A stretch of DNA of 64,000 nucleotides from JAGVGT01 sp963807225 (lineage in GTDB: Bacteria; Desulfobacterota; Desulfobulbia; Desulfobulbales; JAGXFP01), in assembly GCA_963807225.1 (NCBI GenBank), contig CAWEAD010000005.1, positions 930,001 through 994,000 on the forward strand. The letters are read 5' to 3'. Position numbers and translations under genes: made by a program. The stretch's first letter is position 1. Each line of letters begins with the position of its first letter. The notes beneath the pieces are model-generated. The model saw nothing but the letters and a program-made list of their open reading frames with translations. It searched no databases and had not been told where the DNA came from. Of the stretch, positions 42,957-51,574 are shown one piece after another.

Positions 42957-43409
42957 TCACGGTCGCACGGCTATTACCCTCCCTGTCTTGCTTTTCAAAT
43001 AACGGAACTCCGAGCCGCCGCAGAGGGGGTAGGACTCCCACTTGCCGGCTTGCGGGGCGTCGCCGTTAGCAACCCAGTAGTTGCCCTTCAGTTTGATGGG
43101 GCAATTCCCTTCGCGTCGCAACTCGAAGATGTAACAGAGTGAATAATACTCATCCTTGCTGGGCAGCCGCCAGTCGCTGTAATCGCCGAGCTTGAGATTG
43201 TCGGCATATTCCTGAGCCTCCCGGCCGCTGGCGAATTTCTCCGATCTTTCCACCTGCCACATCAGGCCGTTGTCCTGCCGGCAGATGCCGTTGCCGAGGT
43301 CGGCGAGGCTGGACCGGTCTTGCCGCTTGTCCGGCGCAGTGGTCGAGGCGCAGCCCTGGATGAGCAGCAGGGTGAGGCCGATTGTGAGAGAAAAATTTAC
43401 CATCTTCAT
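42957..43409 (-). CDS. DUF1566-containing lipoprotein
   Basis: A 150-residue envelope protein. The signal MKMVNFSLTIGLTLLLIQGC ends in a lipobox. The rest is a DUF1566/Lcl C-type-lectin-like domain: GNGICRQDNGLMWQVERSEK, then DYSDWRLPSKDEYYSLCYI, and a late SYPLCGGSEFRYLKSKTGRV. These domains are common on exported proteins of Desulfobacterota and relatives, usually for ligand binding or adhesion. Function unspecific. It is convergent with the DUF362 gene. About 480 bases with a sigma-54 promoter lie on its 5' side. Confidence 0.88.
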   Translation of the reverse strand: MKMVNFSLTIGLTLLLIQGCASTTAPDKRQDRSSLADLGNGICRQDNGLMWQVERSEKFASGREAQEYADNLKLGDYSDWRLPSKDEYYSLCYIFELRREGNCPIKLKGNYWVANGDAPQAGKWESYPLCGGSEFRYLKSKTGRVIAVRP

Positions 43410-43808
43410 CCGCTCCTCCTTCCGCTAAAGGTCTTGAACCGTTGTTTTTATTCTGAACCAGGAATGGTGAAATGTACAATATCTTGGCCATTTTTCTGGT
43501 GACAGGCCGGGAACAAAAAAACTGCGTCCCTGATGAGCCACGGCTTAACTGGAAGGCCTGTTCCATCGTCAGAAATCGATCTGGAAGCTGTGGACATCCT
43601 CAATTCTTCCAAACTTCAAAAATTATTCCGAAGCTGTTCACATTTTCTTCCCGCTAAACATTTGTGCCCGGCGGTGCAGTCATGGATGTTCGTCACTTTC
43701 TGGTGGTCCATTAAGAATTTGACGGGTGGATAAATCAGCAAGTTTTCAGGCCAGCAGATATTTTCTGTAATTATGGATGGTTATCGCTGCAGGTCAAGGC
43801 ATGGTTTT
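43410..43808. other. Intergenic stretch upstream of the DUF2202 gene
   Basis: About 400 bases with no recognised gene. Several frames are open briefly but show no protein-like signal. It ends at the sigma-54 promoter at 43809. The stretch may carry activator-binding sites for that promoter, although I could not identify a clear palindrome. Confidence 0.4.
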
Positions 43809-43824
43809 TGGCACGACTGTTGCT
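43809..43824 (+). promoter_or_regulatory. Sigma-54 promoter of the DUF2202 gene
   Basis: TGGCACGACTGTTGCT, matching TGGCAC-N5-TTGCW exactly, 69 bases before the ATG at 43893. Predicted transcription starts near 43836. An NtrC-type activator is required; one is encoded at the right edge of this window, but the pairing is not shown. Confidence 0.88.
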
Positions 43825-43892
43825 CATTATATATATGTCAATGGTGTAGTGATTGGCCGCTGGAGTGATTTCCATTAGACAAGGAGGACGAG

Positions 43893-44558
43893 ATGAGCAT
43901 ATCTAAGACAATTATCGGCACGGTCATGCTTCTGGCAATTGTTACGACTATCCCGCTCGTTTTTGCCTTCAAAGTAAACAAGACGGTGACTCTGGATACC
44001 GGTGAAGAAACCCATCTGATCTTTATGCGGGAAGAAGAGAAACTGGCCCGTGATGTTTACACCACCCTGGGAGACAAATTTCCGCAGTACACGGTGTTCG
44101 CCAACATCGTTCCCTCGGAGCAGAAGCACACCGACACCATGCTGAAGAAGCTCGATCAGTACGGGATTCCCGATCCCAGCACCGATGACACGGTGGGGTT
44201 CTTCACCGGGGCTGATTACGGCGCCTACTTCACCGCCACCTATGGGAATTTAGTGGCCCAGGGCAGCACCCCTTTGACCGCCCTATACGTTGGTGCCTTT
44301 ATTGAGGAACTGGACATGCACGATATCGTTGACTGCCCGGTGATTATTGTCGAATCCGATAACGGCATCGAGGAGGGCGAATGCGGGATGGCCTACACTG
44401 ATGAAAAGGCTTTGATCAAAAGTTACGGTAACCTGCTGGACGGCTCTATGAGTCATCTGCGGGCCTTTGTCCGGAATATTGAGCTGATAATCGGGGAAGG
44501 AAATTATGTGGCCCAGGTCCTTAGCCAGGAAGAGGTCGATGAAATTCTGGGCCGGTGA
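43893..44558 (+). CDS. DUF2202 exported ferritin-like protein
   Basis: A 221-residue protein with an N-terminal export signal (TIIGTVMLLAIVTTIPLVFA). The body is a DUF2202 domain of the ferritin-like/four-helix class. FMREEEKLARDVYTTLGDKF near residue 48 and SEQKHTDTMLKKLDQYGI near 75 supply Glu and His residues as in metal-binding helices. GAFIEELDMHDI near 138 and DGSMSHLRAFVRNIELI near 190 complete the set. A periplasmic metal or redox role is possible but not established. It is the only gene in the window with a perfect sigma-54 promoter, and a GGAGG precedes the ATG. Confidence 0.88.
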   Translation: MSISKTIIGTVMLLAIVTTIPLVFAFKVNKTVTLDTGEETHLIFMREEEKLARDVYTTLGDKFPQYTVFANIVPSEQKHTDTMLKKLDQYGIPDPSTDDTVGFFTGADYGAYFTATYGNLVAQGSTPLTALYVGAFIEELDMHDIVDCPVIIVESDNGIEEGECGMAYTDEKALIKSYGNLLDGSMSHLRAFVRNIELIIGEGNYVAQVLSQEEVDEILGR

Positions 44559-44609
44559 TCATCTTCCATCTTGAAGATGGCAGTTTGGATAATTTACCCC
44601 GGCAGGGTC

Positions 44610-45040
44610 AGTCGCCGGCAAGACCGACGAGGAGTGGCCGCAGGGTGAGACCGGCGATGAGATTCCCCACGTTGACGATGCCGACGAAAAGGCCAGTTGA
44701 CTAGAAACCCCGGTTGAAAAGCCCCGGATAGACGTTCACTCGCAGGGCGAGATATTCGGTAGTGTTGACGATCACCGAAGCCAGGAGCGGAATTGTTCCG
44801 GCCATAAAAGAGCCCAAAGCTCGGACGCATCCTGACGTTGTTGCCTGCCGCGCTGGCCAGGGCTACACCCGCGCCTAGGGGATCCTGTCTTTTGCGTCGA
44901 TCAGGTGCAAAGTGCCGAGCAGCGTGGTAAGGCCGCAGTAGAGTAGGAGGCGATGATGGTGGTAGTCGAAAATGGCGAGGCGGACTACATAGCTTTTGCC
45001 CAGGTCGACCAGATGACCGGAGCGCATCCCGCATATACAC
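44610..45040 (-). pseudogene. Decayed integral membrane protein gene
   Basis: Between the DUF2202 and CoA-transferase genes the minus strand encodes hydrophobic, protein-like pieces. These are SGHLVDLGKSYVVRLAIF with LLLYCGLTTLLGTLHLID, then IPLLASVIVNTTEYLALRVN, then TGLFVGIVNVGNLIAGLTL. They are broken by a stop at about 44877, a frame change, a further stop near 44701 and another shift. The pieces have the size of transmembrane helices and a regular order, as in a once intact multi-pass protein. I cannot name the family. Confidence 0.6.
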
Positions 45041-45115
45041 CCGGAGGAACCGCAAACGACCTCCGAGGCATCGGTCCTTCAAGGTGATGCCTGGTCCGCA
45101 TACCATGCCAGTATA

Positions 45116-47155
45116 TTAAAAATCGATCTGAAAGCTGTAAACATCCTCCTCCAAGCGGCTTTTCACCCGGAAACCGCTGTGGTTGAAGATGGTCTGCATG
45201 CGGCGGTTGTCCTTCAGGACCTCGGCGTCGAAGCCGGAGATGCCGCTGCGCTTGGCCAGGTTTAGCAGGTGGCGGAAGAGGAACTTGCCCAGACCATGGT
45301 TCTGCCAGTCGTCGCGGATGATGAAGGCGACCTCGGCCCGGTTGGTCTTGGGGTTCAGGTAGTAGCGGCCGACGGCGACGATATCCTCGCCGTGCGCCTC
45401 GGGTACGGTGCCGACGATGGCCACGTCATGGCGGTGGTCGATATAGACGAAGTTCTGGATCTGGCTGTGGCTGAACCTGGGTTTGTGGGTCATGAAGCGG
45501 TAGTAAAGGGTTTCCTGGGAGAGGGCGTAGATCAGGTCGCGCATGGAGTGCTCGTCGGTGGGGTGCACCGGCCGGAAGGTTACCTGGGTGCCGTCCTCCA
45601 GCAGCATGGTGGTCTTCATCTCCTGGGAGGCGACCATGAAGCGTCCTTCCACCTCGGACATTTCCTTGCGCAGGTAGCGGGCCTCGATGGCCTCGCGCAA
45701 GAGTTGTTCGCGGAATTTGGGGTGGGCGATGCTGATCAGCGACATGGCCCGCTCCTGGACGGACTTGCCGTGCAGGTAGGCGATACCGAACTCGGTGACC
45801 ACGTAATGGACTTCGCCCCGGGTGGTCACTACGCCGGCCCCGGGGGTGAGGCGGGTGACAATCCGGGAGATCTCGCCGTTCCCGGCCGTCGATTCCAGAG
45901 CGATGATCGCCTTGCCGCCGGTCGAGCGGGAGGCGCCCCGGTTGAAGTCGACCTGGCCGCCGATCCCGGAATAGAAATGCGAGCCCAGGGAATCGGCGCA
46001 GACCTGGCCGGTCAGGTCCACCTCCAGGGCCATGTTGATCGCCACCATCTTGAATTGACGGCTGATCACGTGTGAGTCGTTGACGTACTCGGTGGGGCGG
46101 AAGCTGAAGAGCGGGTTGTCGTCGATGAAGTCGTAAAGGTTCTGGCTGCCCATGCAGAAACTGGCGACGATCTTGCCCCGGTCGCTGCTCTTGCGCCTGC
46201 CGTTCACCGCCCCGGATTCGATCAGGGGGATGATCGAATCGGTCAAGAGCTCGGTGTGGATGCCGAGATCCTTTTTATCCTTCAAAAAACCGATCACCGC
46301 GTGGGGAATGCGGCCGATGCCGAACTCCACGGTCGAGCCGTCCTCGACCAGCGAGGCGATATTCTCGCCGATCTGCAGGGTTTCCGGGGTGGCCTCGGAC
46401 TGTTCCCGTTCCAGTAACTCTGACTCCATCTCGACCAGCAGGTCGAGATCGTAGATGTCGATGAAGCTGTCGCCCAGGGTGCGCGGCATTCGGGGGTTGA
46501 CCTGGGCGATGACCAGCGAGCCGTTTTCGGTGGCGCTCTTGACGATGTCGACCGAGATGCCCAGGCTGACCATGCCCCGGATGTCGGGCGGGGTGACCTG
46601 GATCAGTACCACGTCCAGGGGAAGTTGCCCGGAAGAAAAGAGCCGGGGGATGTCGGAGAGCAGCACCGGGGTGTAATCACCCAGCCCCTCCTGGATATGT
46701 TCGCGGATGGCGGTACCGATGAAGAAGCTGTTGACCGTGAAATGCTCGGCCAGCTGCCGGTTGGCGTAGGGCGCTTCACCCTTGGCCAGGAGCTGGATGA
46801 TCTCCACGTCGGTCAGTTCATTGGCCCGGTCGGTCAAGGCCTGGACCAGGGGTACCGGTTCGGCGCAACCGGTACCGATGAAAACCCGCTGACCCGGCTT
46901 GATCCGCTGTACGGCCTGGCGCGGAGTGGCCAGCATGTCGCGGTATTTCTCCCGCCACTGCGGGTCGGTATGTAAGCGATTTGATGGTCTCGTACCTGCT
47001 TGGTTATCAGCCGGTTCGCATACGGATGTATCGCGATCCGACCTCTGCCGCGGATCGGCGGCACCCTCCAATTGCTTACGGTCTTGAGCTTCATTTTCCA
47101 GGGAGTGCTCTCCGGGAGATTTTGCGTCGGGGGATTTAGTGTGGGCTGGGGACAT
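45116..47155 (-). CDS. CoA-transferase/acetyl-CoA hydrolase fused to GNAT acetyltransferase domain
   Basis: A 679-residue two-domain enzyme. Residues ~75-510 form a Cat1/acetyl-CoA hydrolase-transferase module, with IKPGQRVFIGTGCAEPVPLV near 86, SLVEDGSTVEFGIGRIPHAV near 265 and GKAIIALESTAGNGEISRIV near 415. The catalytic-type glutamate should lie in the GxG-rich C-terminal half. The C-terminal 160 residues are a GNAT domain with VTFRPVHPTDEHSMRDLIYA and the acetyl-CoA loop DDWQNHGLGKFLFRHLL. A polar, unconserved 65-residue N-terminus precedes the body, so a later start is possible. It is the last gene of the acu-like block. Confidence 0.9.
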   Translation of the reverse strand: MSPAHTKSPDAKSPGEHSLENEAQDRKQLEGAADPRQRSDRDTSVCEPADNQAGTRPSNRLHTDPQWREKYRDMLATPRQAVQRIKPGQRVFIGTGCAEPVPLVQALTDRANELTDVEIIQLLAKGEAPYANRQLAEHFTVNSFFIGTAIREHIQEGLGDYTPVLLSDIPRLFSSGQLPLDVVLIQVTPPDIRGMVSLGISVDIVKSATENGSLVIAQVNPRMPRTLGDSFIDIYDLDLLVEMESELLEREQSEATPETLQIGENIASLVEDGSTVEFGIGRIPHAVIGFLKDKKDLGIHTELLTDSIIPLIESGAVNGRRKSSDRGKIVASFCMGSQNLYDFIDDNPLFSFRPTEYVNDSHVISRQFKMVAINMALEVDLTGQVCADSLGSHFYSGIGGQVDFNRGASRSTGGKAIIALESTAGNGEISRIVTRLTPGAGVVTTRGEVHYVVTEFGIAYLHGKSVQERAMSLISIAHPKFREQLLREAIEARYLRKEMSEVEGRFMVASQEMKTTMLLEDGTQVTFRPVHPTDEHSMRDLIYALSQETLYYRFMTHKPRFSHSQIQNFVYIDHRHDVAIVGTVPEAHGEDIVAVGRYYLNPKTNRAEVAFIIRDDWQNHGLGKFLFRHLLNLAKRSGISGFDAEVLKDNRRMQTIFNHSGFRVKSRLEEDVYSFQIDF

Positions 47156-47228
47156 GGTGGGCCTCTAATGAAAGTGCCTAACGTTTCAGTATTACGGTAA
47201 GATTGATTGGTTGCCGTCCGGTCTTTTC

Positions 47229-47266
47229 CTCCCTCTCCCTTGAGGGAGAGGGCAGGGTGAGGGGGA
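47229..47266. repeat. Dispersed palindromic repeat (CCCTCTCCCTTGAGGG type)
   Basis: CCCTCTCCCTTGAGGGAGAG followed by GGCAGGGTGAGGGGG, the same dispersed element as at 30787-30820. It lies in the 244-base gap between the two large acetyl-CoA genes. The gap also has GCTTACCTGCATCG, loosely similar to the dispersed-repeat core. Confidence 0.65.
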
Positions 47267-47399
47267 AGTTTTCAACGGATCGGAGTCTCCTTCATTGCTT
47301 ACCTGCATCGTAGTTTCTCTCCTCGTATTAATCGCTTCCCGGCTAAATCCCTTCCACCCAAAACTGCCGGGTGCGTGAAGATGCGGTGTCTGCACTCGC

Positions 47400-49496
47400 C
47401 TACCCCCGCAAAGTCATCCGGACATCCGCCACCCACGGATCATGTCCCGCTTCGCCGACGATGAAGGGGTTGATGTCCAGTTCGATGATCTGCGGAAAAT
47501 CGGTGGTCAGCTGGCTGATCCGCTGCAAGCCGTTGGCGATGGCCCCGAGGTCGACTCCCTTCTGGCCCCTTTTGCCTTGGAGGATGGCGTAGGAGCGGGT
47601 GGCCATCAGCATCTGCAGGGCCTCGGCTTCGGTGATCGGGGCCAGGTGGAAGGTGACGTCCTTCATCACCTCGACGAAGATCCCGCCCAGGCCGAACATC
47701 AGCATCGGGCCGAACTGCGGATCGCGGCTCATGCCGATGATCACCTCCAAGCCCGGGTTCAGCATCTTTTCGACGTAGACCCCTTCGATCCGCGCTTCCG
47801 GGGCGCGCTGGCGGATGCGCAGCATCATCAGGTCAAAGTAGTCGCGCACCGCTTCGGCGTTGGTGACGTTCAACCGCACTCCGCCCAGGTCGGTCTTATG
47901 GACGATGTCGGGCGAGACGATCTTCATGGCCACCGGGTAGCCGATCCGCTCGGCGATCTCCACCGCCTCCTCGACGTGGACCGCCAGGTGGCCGTCGGGA
48001 ATCTGAAATCCGTAGGCCTGGAGGATGGACTTGCCTTTGACTTCGCCGATCTGGGGCCGACCGCTGCGCAGCCGCCGGGTGATGATTCGTTCGACTCGCC
48101 GACGGTTGACCCGGAAGCGGGTGACCACCCGGGTCGGGCGGTCGCGCCAGGAGGCATATTCGTGCATGGCCTTAAGCGCCCCCACCGCCCTTTCCGGCGA
48201 GGGGTAGTCGGGCAGGCCGGCCGCCACCAGGGCGGCGCGGCCCGGCAGCACGGACTCGCCGCCCATGAAGGAGACCAGTACCGGCTTGTTGCCGTGCAGG
48301 TTATTAGCGATGGCCTGGGCGGTTTCGGTGGGCCGGGTCATGGCCTGGGGGGTGAGGATAATGATGATGGCATCCACCTCCGGGTCGTCCTGGGCGGTGG
48401 TCAGGGCGGTGACGTAGCGTTCCGGGTCGGCATCGCCCAGCACATCCACCGGGTTGCCGGCACTGGCCGCCGAGGGCAGCTGCTGGCGCAGGGCGCTGGC
48501 GATGTTGCGGTCCAAAGCGGCGACATGCAGCCCAGATTTCTCTACGGCGTCGGCGGCCATGGTTCCGGGCCCGCCGGCGTTGGTGATAATCAGTACCCGG
48601 TCGCCTTTGGGTAATGGCTGCATGGCAAAAGCGGTGGCGTAATCGAAGAGGGCCTCGAAGGTATCGGCCCGGATCACCCCGGCCCGCTTGAAGGCGGCGC
48701 CGTAAGCGGTGTCGCTGCCGGCCAGCACCCCGGTGTGGGAAGAGGCGGCCTGCATACCGGCCTTGGTGGTGCCGGATTTGAGGATCACCACCGGCTTTCT
48801 GGCGCTGGCCTCCTCGGCCGCCTTGACGAACTCGTCGCCGTTGCTGATGTCTTCCAGGTAGCCGACGATAACCTTAGTTTCCTCATCGTGGGCCAGGGCG
48901 CGTAGAAAGTCGATTTCGGTCAGGTCAGCCTTGTTGCCGATGCTGATCATCTTGGCCAGTCCCAATTGGCGACCGGCGACCAGATCGAGAATTGCGGTGG
49001 AAAGCGCCCCGGACTGGGAGACCACCGAGATCGCTCCGGGCCGGGGCAGGTGGCCGGCGAAGGAGGCGTTCAGGTGATTGGCGGTATTGATCAGCCCCAG
49101 GCAGTTGGGGCCCAGGAGCCGTACCTGGCGACCCCGGCAGAGCCCGACCAGTTCCTGTTCCAGGGCGGCGCCCTCGGGGCCGGTTTCCTTAAAGCCGGCG
49201 GTGATTACCACCAGGGCGCGGGCGCCTCCCTTGATCGCTTCGGTGGCGGCGCCGATGACCACGTTGCGGGGCACGGCCAGAATGGCCAGGTCGACCTTGC
49301 CGCCGTGCTCGGCCAGGGACTTCAGGCAGGGTAGGCCCAGGATCTCTTCGGCCCCGGGGTTGACCGGCAGGATCTTTCCCAGGTAGCCACCCTCGATGAG
49401 ATTTTTGACGATGTCGTGCCCGACCTTGCCGGGGGTGCGGGAAGCGCCGATCACCGCCACCTCCTGCGGACGGAAAAGTTCGTCAAGCATGGTCAT
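47400..49496 (-). CDS. Acetate--CoA ligase (ADP-forming), fused alpha-beta type
   Basis: A 698-residue ADP-forming acyl-CoA synthetase that makes ATP and acetate (or another acid) from acyl-CoA, or runs in reverse. The N-terminal CoA-binding domain starts MLDELFRPQEVAVIGASRTP and continues GKVGHDIVKNLIEGGYLGKI. The ligase core has HTGVLAGSDTAYGAAFKRAG near residue 255, and the C-terminal 220 residues are an ATP-grasp domain with KGKSILQAYGFQIP near 480 and YPVAMKIVSPDIVHKTDLGG near 522. The phosphorylated-histidine segment is in the middle. It overlaps the CBS-ACT gene by 14 bases, a clear operon junction. Confidence 0.93.
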   Translation of the reverse strand: MTMLDELFRPQEVAVIGASRTPGKVGHDIVKNLIEGGYLGKILPVNPGAEEILGLPCLKSLAEHGGKVDLAILAVPRNVVIGAATEAIKGGARALVVITAGFKETGPEGAALEQELVGLCRGRQVRLLGPNCLGLINTANHLNASFAGHLPRPGAISVVSQSGALSTAILDLVAGRQLGLAKMISIGNKADLTEIDFLRALAHDEETKVIVGYLEDISNGDEFVKAAEEASARKPVVILKSGTTKAGMQAASSHTGVLAGSDTAYGAAFKRAGVIRADTFEALFDYATAFAMQPLPKGDRVLIITNAGGPGTMAADAVEKSGLHVAALDRNIASALRQQLPSAASAGNPVDVLGDADPERYVTALTTAQDDPEVDAIIIILTPQAMTRPTETAQAIANNLHGNKPVLVSFMGGESVLPGRAALVAAGLPDYPSPERAVGALKAMHEYASWRDRPTRVVTRFRVNRRRVERIITRRLRSGRPQIGEVKGKSILQAYGFQIPDGHLAVHVEEAVEIAERIGYPVAMKIVSPDIVHKTDLGGVRLNVTNAEAVRDYFDLMMLRIRQRAPEARIEGVYVEKMLNPGLEVIIGMSRDPQFGPMLMFGLGGIFVEVMKDVTFHLAPITEAEALQMLMATRSYAILQGKRGQKGVDLGAIANGLQRISQLTTDFPQIIELDINPFIVGEAGHDPWVADVRMTLRG

Positions 49497-50154
49497 GGCT
49501 CCTCTCGATCCCCGGGGACTGGGTCTTGAAACCGGCCTCGGCCAGGGTGTTATGGACCCCGTTCAGGTTATGGGTGTGGACCCGGATATAGATCACCGCG
49601 CCCTGCCTGCCGAGTTCCCCGGTCCGGATCAGCCGGGTGAAGGGTACATTGCCTTCCTCCAGGGCTCTGGTAAGTCTGGTCAGCAGACCGGGATCGCCGT
49701 CGTCGGTCACCTCGATCAGAGTCGAGCCTTTTTCGCCCAGCCCGAAGAGCTGGCGGTAGGCGGTAAGCAGATCGCGGATCGAGAGGATGCCTACTACCCG
49801 GCGCCCGTTATCGACCACCGGCAAGGCTCCCACCCGGGTCCGGTCGAAAAGGAGCAGGGCATCGTCCAGGGTGGCCTGGAGTGGCAGGCAGGCGACTGCC
49901 TCGGTCATCATGGCCAGAACCGTGATCCTGACGTAGCGTTTTTGATATAGATCCCTTTCCTGCTCGTCCAAGACTCCGGCCGGGAAGGCACTGCGCAGAT
50001 CGCGATCGGTAATAATGCCGACCAGGCAGCCGTTTTCGTCGACCACCGGCAGATGTCGGAAATTGCCGGCAGTCATCAGTTCTCGGGCTTCAGTCAGCAG
50101 GGTTTCCGGGTTTACGGTCCGGGCCGGTTCGGTCATAAAATTGGCAATGAACAT
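49483..50154 (-). CDS. acuB: AcuB-like CBS-pair and ACT domain protein
   Basis: A 223-residue regulator with two CBS domains (about 5-58 and 80-135), seen in MTEPARTVNPETLLTEAREL, GNFRHLPVVDENGCLVGIIT and RVGALPVVDNGRRVVGILS. An ACT-like domain follows (about 140-215, STLIEVTDDGDPGLLTRLTR). This architecture matches AcuB of Bacillus acetoin/acetate utilisation loci. CBS pairs commonly sense adenosine nucleotides, which would suit control of an ADP/ATP-dependent acyl-CoA synthetase. The gene overlaps that synthetase gene. The symbol is by analogy, not proved orthology. Confidence 0.85.
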   Translation of the reverse strand: MFIANFMTEPARTVNPETLLTEARELMTAGNFRHLPVVDENGCLVGIITDRDLRSAFPAGVLDEQERDLYQKRYVRITVLAMMTEAVACLPLQATLDDALLLFDRTRVGALPVVDNGRRVVGILSIRDLLTAYRQLFGLGEKGSTLIEVTDDGDPGLLTRLTRALEEGNVPFTRLIRTGELGRQGAVIYIRVHTHNLNGVHNTLAEAGFKTQSPGIERSHDHA

Positions 50155-50305
50155 GGGGAGCTCCTCAAAAAAGAAGTTAAAAGTTAAAGCACCCGTTCAG
50201 GCTTAAATGCTTAAAGTTCCTTTATTCTACGATTAGATGGTGGGCGAGCGTTTTCGCCGGTACCGCCTAAAATCCGCGGGCTTTTGGTCTCCTCGTAAAT
50301 GTATT

Positions 50306-51262
50306 TCATAAACTCATCAATCCCGTACAGTATTGCAGCACCGAGGCTCCCAGGCTGGGTAAATGATAGCCGCCTTCCAGGATGGAAACCATTCGCCCCT
50401 GGCAGTGGCGGCGGGCCAGGTCGTTCAATTGGTTGCCCAGCCAGCCGAACAGTTCGGTGGAATAGGTCAGTCCGGACATGTCATCCAGGCGGTGACCGTC
50501 GAAGCCGGCGGCAATCAAGATGGCCTCCGGCTGGAAGTCGGCCAGGGCCGGAGCGATCAGCCGGAGGAAGGCGTCCTGCACTTCCGCGTCACCCTTACCG
50601 GGCAGGAGCGGGATGTTCAAGGTCGTGCCCAGGCCCCGCCCGGTGCCGGTCTCTTCGGCGTGGCCGGTGCCGGGGAAGCTGAAGGTGGGATGCTCGTGAA
50701 TACTGATGTAGAAAACTTCCGGATCCTCCTCGAAGGCGGCCTGGATGCCGTTGCCGTGGTGGGCGTCGAAATCGATGATCGCGATTCGCCGACGATGGTA
50801 GCGCTCCTGCCAGTAGCGGGCCGCCACTGCCACGTTGTTAAGGAAACAGAAGCCCAGGGGCAGGGCCTTCTCGGCATGATGGCCGGGCGGCCGGACCGAG
50901 CAGAAGACTACCGGCGGCTTCTTGCCGCCTTCCATCAGATCGATGCCGGCCAGTCCGGCCCCGACCGCGAGTTGGGCGATCTCGTAGGTCTCATAGCCCA
51001 GCTGGTTGTCGGGGTGACTCAGCCAACTGCGGCCGGACAAAGCGGTCTCCTCGAAACGCAGCAGGTAGTTTTCGCTGTGGATCTTGAGCAGCCAGTACCT
51101 GGTCGCAGGCCGGGGCTCAACCGTGACCAATTTGAAACGGCCTGCCTGGCTACCCAGTCCCCGGTTGATCGCGGTTAAACGGGCCGGGATTTCAGGATGG
51201 TCACCGTTGCCGGTGTCGTGCCGCAGATAACGTGGATGAGTGATGTGGTGGAGGGTCTGCAC
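50306..51262 (-). CDS. acuC: Histone deacetylase family protein (AcuC-like)
   Basis: A 318-residue zinc-dependent deacetylase of the arginase/HDAC fold. It begins MQTLHHITHPRYLRHDTGNG and shows VRPPGHHAEKALPLGFCFLN near residue 121, with the histidine pair of the charge-relay. IIDFDAHHGNGIQAAFEEDP near 157 follows, with Asp/His zinc ligands, then ISIHEHPTFSFPGTG near 180 and FDGHRLDDMSGLTYS near 262. In Bacillus, AcuC removes acetyl groups that the GNAT enzyme AcuA places on acetyl-CoA synthetase. It is first in the acu-like block, with about 150 bases to the next gene, and it has its own leader with a terminator just upstream. Confidence 0.92.
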   Translation of the reverse strand: MQTLHHITHPRYLRHDTGNGDHPEIPARLTAINRGLGSQAGRFKLVTVEPRPATRYWLLKIHSENYLLRFEETALSGRSWLSHPDNQLGYETYEIAQLAVGAGLAGIDLMEGGKKPPVVFCSVRPPGHHAEKALPLGFCFLNNVAVAARYWQERYHRRRIAIIDFDAHHGNGIQAAFEEDPEVFYISIHEHPTFSFPGTGHAEETGTGRGLGTTLNIPLLPGKGDAEVQDAFLRLIAPALADFQPEAILIAAGFDGHRLDDMSGLTYSTELFGWLGNQLNDLARRHCQGRMVSILEGGYHLPSLGASVLQYCTGLMSL

Positions 51263-51380
51263 AATGGCCTGTCTCTGGGAGAAGTATCTGCCGCCGCCCT
51301 TGCATTCAGGCGACTAAGACTACCGAACAGGTTACAGAAAGCGCGACCGGCTTGTCCAGCGGCCATAGGGGAAATAGGTG

Positions 51381-51416
51381 AAAATAAAAAAGGCGCCATG
51401 TTTTTAACATGGCGCC
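51381..51416 (-). terminator. Intrinsic terminator upstream of acuC-like gene
   Basis: Perfect arms GGCGCCATGTT and AACATGGCGCC (51392-51416) are followed, on the minus strand, by a run of seven T and then TATTTT. It ends a transcript coming from 51417-51890 and isolates it from acuC. Confidence 0.85.
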
Positions 51417-51457
51417 GGCCCACTAAGGTGGGCAGCAAACCCCGGGCAACCAACTAC

Positions 51458-51574
51458 TCAGTTCCAGGGGAGATCGGCTTCGGCTAAGACAACTCGCCCA
51501 AAATTCTTTTCCAGGGTGTCAGGCATTTCTTCCAACTTACCATCGAACCAGCTGTAATTACGATTCTCGACCAT
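51458..51574 (-). CDS. Candidate 38-residue protein ahead of a strong terminator
   Basis: A short frame from ATG 51574 reads MVENRNYSWFDGKLEEMPDT, then LEKNFGRVVLAEADLPWN and stop. It lies 42 bases upstream of a clear terminator on the same strand, as expected for a small transcript. There is no strong ribosome-binding site and no recognised family. The amino-acid mix is protein-like, with acidic and aromatic residues. An untranslated regulatory RNA is the alternative. Confidence 0.4.
   Translation of the reverse strand: MVENRNYSWFDGKLEEMPDTLEKNFGRVVLAEADLPWN

Noticed and set aside
43533..43733. 66-codon ORF upstream of the DUF2202 gene
   Set aside because: No ribosome-binding site or protein-like pattern, and it precedes the sigma-54 promoter region; treated as non-coding.
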